Source: JBFGCM01 sp041581135 (lineage in GTDB: Bacteria > Actinomycetota > Acidimicrobiia > Spongiisociales > UBA5794). From it: a DNA stretch of 64,000 nt. The position numbers and the translations under genes were made by a program. Positions 59,932-64,000 of this stretch are shown piece by piece. The stretch spans positions 3,430-67,429 of the forward strand of contig JBFGCM010000007.1 of NCBI GenBank assembly GCA_041581135.1. Reading direction: 5' to 3'. The notes under the pieces are model-generated. The model saw only the letters and a list, made by a program, of their open reading frames with translations, made no database searches and was not told the DNA's origin. Numbering within the stretch: position 1 is the stretch's first letter; each line of letters begins with the position of its first letter.

Positions 59932-61905
59932 TCAGAGCGTCAGCGCCAGGGTCCGGCCCTCGTAGAAGGCGAGGCTGGCGCGCCGCGGCGCCACGCAGTC
60001 CCCGACCGCGTCGAACGGCAACCCCTGTGCGGCGACCGCGGAGGCGAGTCCTGTCACCGGCGCCGGCGTTTCGGCCACCACGAATGCGTCGAACGGCGCC
60101 TCCTCAGCATCGCCGGTGAGCGTCGATCGCACCACCGCGACCGCCCCGTCCCACGAGTCGACGATCGTATGCGGCATCATGCGGCCGCCTCCGGCGACGA
60201 ACCGCTTCCGCGCCGGCACGTCTGCGGCACTGTGGAACAACCCGGCCGCCACCGTCGCGCCCGCCGTCACCAGCGTCACCTCGCACCCGCGCTCCTGCAG
60301 GAACATCGCCGTGCCGATCCCCCGCCAGTCCCCCAGATCGTCGAGCAGCAGCACCCGGCCGGACACCGACGCAGACCCGTCGAGCACGTCGTGGATGGCA
60401 ACCGTCTGTTCGATCCCGGGCAGGCGATCCATCCTCGGCGCCGCCCGCTGGAACCCGGCCCGCGCCGGCACCGCCCCGGTCGCCAGCACCACGCGATCCG
60501 CACCGGAGCCGACGATGTCATCCACTGAAACCACCGACCCGAGCCAGACCTCCACTCCCAACCGACCCAGCTCCCGCTCGTACCAGTCGAGATGATCGAG
60601 GATCTGGTTCCGCGTCGGTTGGGTTCCCGCCAGTCGCCACTGGCCACCCAGCCGATCCCCCGCCTCCGCCAGCACCACCGCGTGGCCCCGCTCGGCCGCT
60701 ACCCGAGCCGTCTCCAGGCCGGCCGGTCCTCCACCCACGACGAGCACGGACACCGGCACCGCAGCCGGCTCGAATCGATCGCCGCCCCACTGGAACTCAC
60801 GCCCCGCCGACGGGTTCACCAAGCACGAGATCCAATAGTCCCGGGACCGCCGTCCCCAGCACAACTGGTTGCACGAGATACACGGCCGGATCTCGTCCGG
60901 GGTGTCTCGACGCGCCTTTGCCACCAGATGCGGGTCGGCGATCTGGCCACGAACGATCGAGACCATGTCGGCGAATCCGGAGGCGATCACCTGCTCGGCG
61001 GCCGCCGGCGTCCGCACGTGGCTCTCTGCCTGCACCACGGCGTGCGTCACCGCCTTCTTGAGCTCAGCGGCGAACGGCACTCCGAGCTGCTGGGGATACA
61101 GCGACGTCGGCATCAGTTTGTAGAAGTCGAAGTAGCTGCCGGTGCCACAGGTCACGTAGTCCATGAGCCGGCGCTCGTCGTGCCAGGCAACGATGTCGGC
61201 CAGTTCACCGAGGGACAGCGCCGGCTCGGACTCGGGATCGGCGTTGACCGCCAAGCCGATGATGAAGTCGTCACCGCAGGCATCTCGCACACGATCCAGG
61301 AGCGTCTCGGAGAATCGCATCCGGTTGTCGAACGTGCCTCCCCAGCGATCTGTCCGCCGGTTCGACCACGGCGTCCAGAACTGATCGATCACGGCGTGGT
61401 ATGCGGCGAACAGCTCGACACCGTCGAAGCCGGCCCGGCGACACCTCACTGCCGCGGCGACGAAGCCGTCGAGCAACTCCTCGATCTCGTCCTCGGACAT
61501 TGTGTGGCTGCCGTCGGCGTCGTGGTAGGACGGCAGGCCCGACGGCGACCAGTTGGGGGCGAAGGAGTTGTCGGCGTCGCCGTGCTGGCCCACGTGGTAG
61601 AGCTGCTGGATCATCACCGCATCGCCGGCGTCGTTGCAGGCCTCGACCAGCCTGGCGAAGTGAGGAACCACCGAATCGTCGGCTACCCGGAAGTTGCCCC
61701 GGGTCAAGACTCCGGTGGGATGGGTCGGCATTGGTTCGACCACCACCATCCCGGCACCCCCCAGCACCCGCTCTCGGTAGTAGCCGATGTGACGCTCCGA
61801 CGGCAGACCGCCCTCGGACATGTTGGCGGTGTGGGCGCCGAAGTTGATGCGGGATCGCAGCACCTTGTGGCGCAGCGGCAGCGGCTCGAACACGTGCGGG
61901 AACAT
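59932..61905 (-). CDS. Old Yellow Enzyme / FAD fusion oxidoreductase (2,4-dienoyl-CoA reductase type)
   Basis: A 657-aa flavoprotein related to 2,4-dienoyl-CoA reductase and trimethylamine dehydrogenase. The N-terminal FMN barrel has INFGAHTANMSEGGLPSERHIGYY, QLYHVGQHG and FDGVELFAAYHAVIDQFWTPWSNRRTD. The [4Fe-4S] site is CISCNQLCWGR ... CLVNP. The C-terminal part has the dinucleotide motifs VLVVGGGPAGLETARVAAERGH and RVVLATGAVP. His-Ala in AYHAV differs from the HGYLL of dienoyl-CoA reductases, so the substrate is open. ATG lies 6 nt after TAGGAT (leaderless pattern). Confidence 0.9.
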   Translation of the reverse strand: MFPHVFEPLPLRHKVLRSRINFGAHTANMSEGGLPSERHIGYYRERVLGGAGMVVVEPMPTHPTGVLTRGNFRVADDSVVPHFARLVEACNDAGDAVMIQQLYHVGQHGDADNSFAPNWSPSGLPSYHDADGSHTMSEDEIEELLDGFVAAAVRCRRAGFDGVELFAAYHAVIDQFWTPWSNRRTDRWGGTFDNRMRFSETLLDRVRDACGDDFIIGLAVNADPESEPALSLGELADIVAWHDERRLMDYVTCGTGSYFDFYKLMPTSLYPQQLGVPFAAELKKAVTHAVVQAESHVRTPAAAEQVIASGFADMVSIVRGQIADPHLVAKARRDTPDEIRPCISCNQLCWGRRSRDYWISCLVNPSAGREFQWGGDRFEPAAVPVSVLVVGGGPAGLETARVAAERGHAVVLAEAGDRLGGQWRLAGTQPTRNQILDHLDWYERELGRLGVEVWLGSVVSVDDIVGSGADRVVLATGAVPARAGFQRAAPRMDRLPGIEQTVAIHDVLDGSASVSGRVLLLDDLGDWRGIGTAMFLQERGCEVTLVTAGATVAAGLFHSAADVPARKRFVAGGGRMMPHTIVDSWDGAVAVVRSTLTGDAEEAPFDAFVVAETPAPVTGLASAVAAQGLPFDAVGDCVAPRRASLAFYEGRTLALTL

Positions 61906-61911
61906 CGGACG

Positions 61912-61917
61912 ATCCTA
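61912..61917 (-). promoter_or_regulatory. Candidate -10 box, leaderless OYE transcript
   Basis: TAGGAT on the minus strand ends 6 nt before the ATG at 61905. No SD is present. Confidence 0.42.
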
Positions 61918-61953
61918 CGGCGCGGCGATTTCACCCGGCCACTGCGCCTCACC

Positions 61954-62388
61954 TCACTCGGTCTTGTCCGCCTCCGCAGCCTGCTCGCGCGACTCGTCGG
62001 CGGCCTCCACTCGGGCCGCAAACCCGTCCAGCTCGCCGACGGTGGGTTCGTGCGTCCAGACCTCCACGCCCCGGAGGAACTCCTTGTGACGCTCGTACAC
62101 CTCGGGTTCGGCGATCACCCGCACCGGCACTTCGGGGTCGATGACCTCCAGGTACTTCGAGAGGATGTCACGGTTTTGCGCATCGTCGAGATCGAACTCG
62201 AACACCACGCCATGGGCCTGCTGGATCATCGGACACTGCGCCTCGGGCTCGAGCAACGGGCACGAGTGGTCGGCGTCGGGACCGTGGCACTTGGTCGTCG
62301 GATGACCGAGGCGCTCCATCAGCGCAGCGTGGGCTTCGGCGTCCCCGTGAGGCACGTCGAAGTGAATCGTGGTCTGCTCCTCGGCCAC
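61954..62388 (-). CDS. Unrecognised 144-aa Cys/His protein
   Basis: A real gene by its ribosome site: AAGGAGG stands 5 nt before GTG. The product begins (M)AEEQTTIHFDVPHGDAEAH, followed by a cluster of potential metal ligands in KCHGPDADHSCPLLEPEAQCP (three Cys, two His), then an acidic alpha/beta stretch (VVFEFDLDDAQNRDIL, VPVRVIAEPEVYERHKEFL) and an acidic coiled tail. No signal peptide or membrane segment. I do not recognise the family. The large open frame covering it is antisense of the neighbouring kelch gene. Confidence 0.75.
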   Translation of the reverse strand: MAEEQTTIHFDVPHGDAEAHAALMERLGHPTTKCHGPDADHSCPLLEPEAQCPMIQQAHGVVFEFDLDDAQNRDILSKYLEVIDPEVPVRVIAEPEVYERHKEFLRGVEVWTHEPTVGELDGFAARVEAADESREQAAEADKTE

Positions 62389-62408
62389 GGTCGCCTCCTT
62401 CTCCTCGA

Positions 62409-62438
62409 CCCTATAGGCCGACAGCACTGCCAATAGGG
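62409..62438. promoter_or_regulatory. Inverted repeat in the divergent 62.4-kb promoter region
   Basis: CCCTAT (62409-62414) and ATAGGG (62433-62438) are perfect inverted half-sites 18 bp apart in the 90-bp gap between two divergent genes. On the minus strand TATAGG (62417-62412) may be the -10 of the Cys/His gene; GAGAAT ending 6 nt before the ATG at 62479 may serve the kelch gene. A dimeric regulator could control both. Confidence 0.4.
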
Positions 62439-62478
62439 CCCTTGGTCCCGAACCGACTGTCGATGCGAGAATACCGTC

Positions 62479-63660
62479 ATGGCACGCTCTGCCACCGCGG
62501 TTGCGGCGATGGCGCTGGCACTGCTGGGAGCCGCATGTACTCCCGCTGCCGAGGCGCCGCCGGTCTCCGACCCATCGACCCCTGCTACGGCGATGACCAC
62601 CACGACCACAACGCCAGCGAATCCTCCCACCATCGCGCCGACACCCGCCCCGCTCGATGTCGTGAGCGGGCGGGCCGCCCACACCGCCACGACGCTCCTC
62701 GATGGCTCCCTCCTCCTCGCCGGAGGCTGCGTCACGGACGGATGTGGCACCGCCACCGCGGAGACCTTCCTGGTGAGTGCCGACGGCGCCGGGGCCATCC
62801 CCGGACCGACCATGTCGACGCCGCGCGACGCCCACAGCGCCACGCTCCTCCCCGACGGCCGCGTGCTGCTCGTTGGCGGGTACGCGGGCGAGGGCCAGGC
62901 ACCACTGGCGTCGGTCGACGTCTACGACCCAGTGACCCAGTCCATCCTCGAAGTCGGCTCGTTGGCCACCGGCCGAGGAGGCCACGCCGCCGCGCTGACC
63001 GGCGACGGCCGGGTGCTCGTCGTCGGCGGCTGGGTGGGACTCCGCAGCTTCTCGGCCTCGACCGAGCTCTTCGACCCTGACTCGCGCACGTTGTCCGCCG
63101 GGCCGGATCTGCCGTGGGCGGCGGGCGCCCTGGAGGCCGTGGCACTCGGAGATGGTCGGGTGCTGGTGACAGGCGGGCAGATCGAGCCCGCCGTGGCGAC
63201 CGACGCCGCCGCCGTCTTCGACCCGGCGACCGACACCTGGACGATGGTCGATGCCCTGACCACGCCTCGCTTCAAGCACGCCAGCGTGCTGCTGGATGAC
63301 GGCTCCGTGCTCACTCTGGGCGGCAGCAGTGACGACGAGACCCTCCTGGCCACCACCGAGATCTTCGATCCGGCGACCGGCACCTTCCACGCCGGACCCG
63401 AGATGAATGAGTCGCGCTACAAGCTGACGGGAGGGGCGGTCGCCATCGACCAGCGGCGGGTGGTCGTCGCCGGCGGCGGTCGCAGCGTGGAGGTGATCGA
63501 CGTCGGGGCCGGCACCTCTCATGTGGTTGCGACCTTTCCAGAAAGGGGTTCGTTCGCCACGCTGAGCCTCCTCGGCAGCGGCGAGCTGCTGGTCCTCGGC
63601 GGCTATGACGATCGGACCATGCTTCGACGCGAGAGCCTCGTGGTGGGTATCGACGCCTGA
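62479..63660 (+). CDS. Kelch-repeat beta-propeller lipoprotein
   Basis: A 393-aa exported lipoprotein: signal peptide ending LLGAACTP (lipobox Cys20), a Thr/Pro-rich linker (about 25-60), then six kelch-type blades with the pattern HSATLLPDGRVLLVGGYAG ... VDVYDP. The blades recur about every 50 residues (near 68, 116, 165, 212, 264, 316). Likely binds a ligand or protein at the cell surface; target unknown. No SD, and a GAGAAT box 6 nt upstream suggests a leaderless transcript. Confidence 0.85.
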   Translation: MARSATAVAAMALALLGAACTPAAEAPPVSDPSTPATAMTTTTTTPANPPTIAPTPAPLDVVSGRAAHTATTLLDGSLLLAGGCVTDGCGTATAETFLVSADGAGAIPGPTMSTPRDAHSATLLPDGRVLLVGGYAGEGQAPLASVDVYDPVTQSILEVGSLATGRGGHAAALTGDGRVLVVGGWVGLRSFSASTELFDPDSRTLSAGPDLPWAAGALEAVALGDGRVLVTGGQIEPAVATDAAAVFDPATDTWTMVDALTTPRFKHASVLLDDGSVLTLGGSSDDETLLATTEIFDPATGTFHAGPEMNESRYKLTGGAVAIDQRRVVVAGGGRSVEVIDVGAGTSHVVATFPERGSFATLSLLGSGELLVLGGYDDRTMLRRESLVVGIDA

Positions 63661-63727
63661 CCCTGACGGCAACACCTCATTGACCCGAACCGCCCGCACG
63701 GGCATGTTGAAGCCAACAGAGGGAAAC

Positions 63728-63752
63728 GTCGGAAGTCCGACACTTTGTCGGA
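63728..63752. promoter_or_regulatory. Three-part GTCGGA inverted repeat upstream of the last gene
   Basis: GTCGGA (63728-63733) faces TCCGAC (63736-63741) across 2 bp. TCCGACA (63736-63742) also faces TGTCGGA (63746-63752) across 3 bp. The middle copy can pair with either neighbour. It lies 34 bp before a GTG with a strong SD, a fit for a repressor operator. Confidence 0.45.
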
Positions 63753-63786
63753 TACCGGCTACGGCTCACACACGAGGGGGAATCCT

Positions 63787-64000
63787 GTGGAAACACTGAC
63801 CAAGGAACGCACGCGCCGTCTGCTGCTCTACGTTGGCGTAGGAGCGGTGGCCTTCCAGGGGGCTCATTTCTTCGAGCACATCCTCCAGGCGGGCTACTGG
63901 GTCCTGCACCCGACGGAGGCCCCATGGTTGACACCGTGGGCCGCCACCGGACGAGACCTCCTGGCGGCAAGTGGCGACAAGATCACAGGCGCCGAATACC
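63787..64000 (+). CDS. Start of an unidentified membrane protein, truncated
   Basis: GTG preceded by GAGGGGGA at 5 nt. The 71 residues visible start METLTKERTRRLLLYVGVG, then AVAFQGAHFFEHILQAGYWVL, a possible membrane segment with two histidines (HFFEH). The gene runs off the window. The palindromic GTCGGA site lies upstream. No family assigned. Confidence 0.6.
   Translation, partial: METLTKERTRRLLLYVGVGAVAFQGAHFFEHILQAGYWVLHPTEAPWLTPWAATGRDLLAASGDKITGAEY

Noticed and set aside
60592..62436. Plus-strand open frame of 614 codons
   Set aside because: Antisense to the OYE fusion and the Cys/His gene; composition is His/Arg/Gly-rich noise with no family signature.
62389..63705. Minus-strand open frame of about 440 codons upstream of the 144-aa protein
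   Set aside because: It is the shadow of the kelch gene in GC-rich DNA. The real start is fixed by AAGGAGG and GTG at 62388.
1..64000. CRISPR arrays, insertion sequences, prophage or toxin-antitoxin modules
   Set aside because: I looked for regularly spaced repeats, transposase motifs and phage genes on both strands and found none.

Overview
The window is GC-rich (about two thirds G+C) chromosomal DNA of an actinobacterium. I place it tentatively in or near the class Acidimicrobiia; that is inference. The evidence is: a meso-diaminopimelate-type MurE, no ftsA between ftsQ and ftsZ, sepF-yggT-divIVA after ftsZ, a very short-stem T-box before a eukaryote-like ileS, a paired ArsA-type ATPase locus, a WS/DGAT acyltransferase, many GTG starts, and a recurrent pattern of TANNNT boxes 6-10 nt before start codons that suggests leaderless transcription. 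I see no prophage, insertion sequence, CRISPR array or recent transfer island. The region is core chromosome with a few accessory genes.

Layout. 1-2.5 kb (minus): end of a Tad/Flp pilus locus with TadE- and TadG-like pseudopilins. 2.5 kb (plus): tRNA-Leu(CAA). 2.8-11.1 kb (minus): a split tryptophan region, trpCFBA and trpE, separated by a c-type cytochrome lipoprotein, an OmpR-type two-component system and ygfZ. A dedicated trpF is present. trpD and trpG are not in the window. 11.3-16.9 kb: CcdA-like protein, MFS and MATE exporters, endonuclease III, xanthine phosphoribosyltransferase, hotdog thioesterase and a small membrane protein. 16.9-19.2 kb (minus): a five-gene unit with thyA and folA. 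19.3-23.3 kb (plus): two ArsA/Get3-like ATPases and a GGDEF/EAL protein. 23.3-31.6 kb: dnaE, a truncated phosphofructokinase copy beside intact pfkA, WS/DGAT, RluD-type pseudouridine synthase, lspA and a DksA/TraR zinc-finger protein. 31.7-35.4 kb: a YggU-family gene divergent from T-box-controlled ileS.

35.4-56.7 kb (minus) is a complete division and cell-wall cluster: mraZ-rsmH-ftsL-ftsI-murE-murF-mraY-murD-ftsW-murG-murC-murB-ftsQ-ftsZ-pgeF-yggS-sepF-yggT-(methyltransferase)-divIVA. It makes meso-DAP lipid II, assembles the septal synthase and supplies the Z ring and a polar/septal scaffold. Most junctions overlap by 4 bp. The three gaps over 100 bp in the mraZ-to-pgeF stretch each hold regulatory-looking structure: a 9-bp hairpin with the rsmH start codon in its loop, a palindrome before ftsI, and repeats plus a promoter before ftsZ. 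A MraZ operator of 10-bp repeats overlaps a TTGACA promoter before mraZ. 56.9-64 kb: glyoxalase-like and GNAT proteins, a secreted M23 peptidase with N-terminal tandem repeats, an Old-Yellow-Enzyme/FAD fusion, an unrecognised Cys/His protein, a kelch-propeller lipoprotein and the start of a membrane protein.

No intergenic stretch exceeds 300 bp. The longest is ftsQ-ftsZ at 268 bp. Start codons were chosen from homologous length, Shine-Dalgarno (SD) sequences and gene overlaps, and often differ from the longest open frame.
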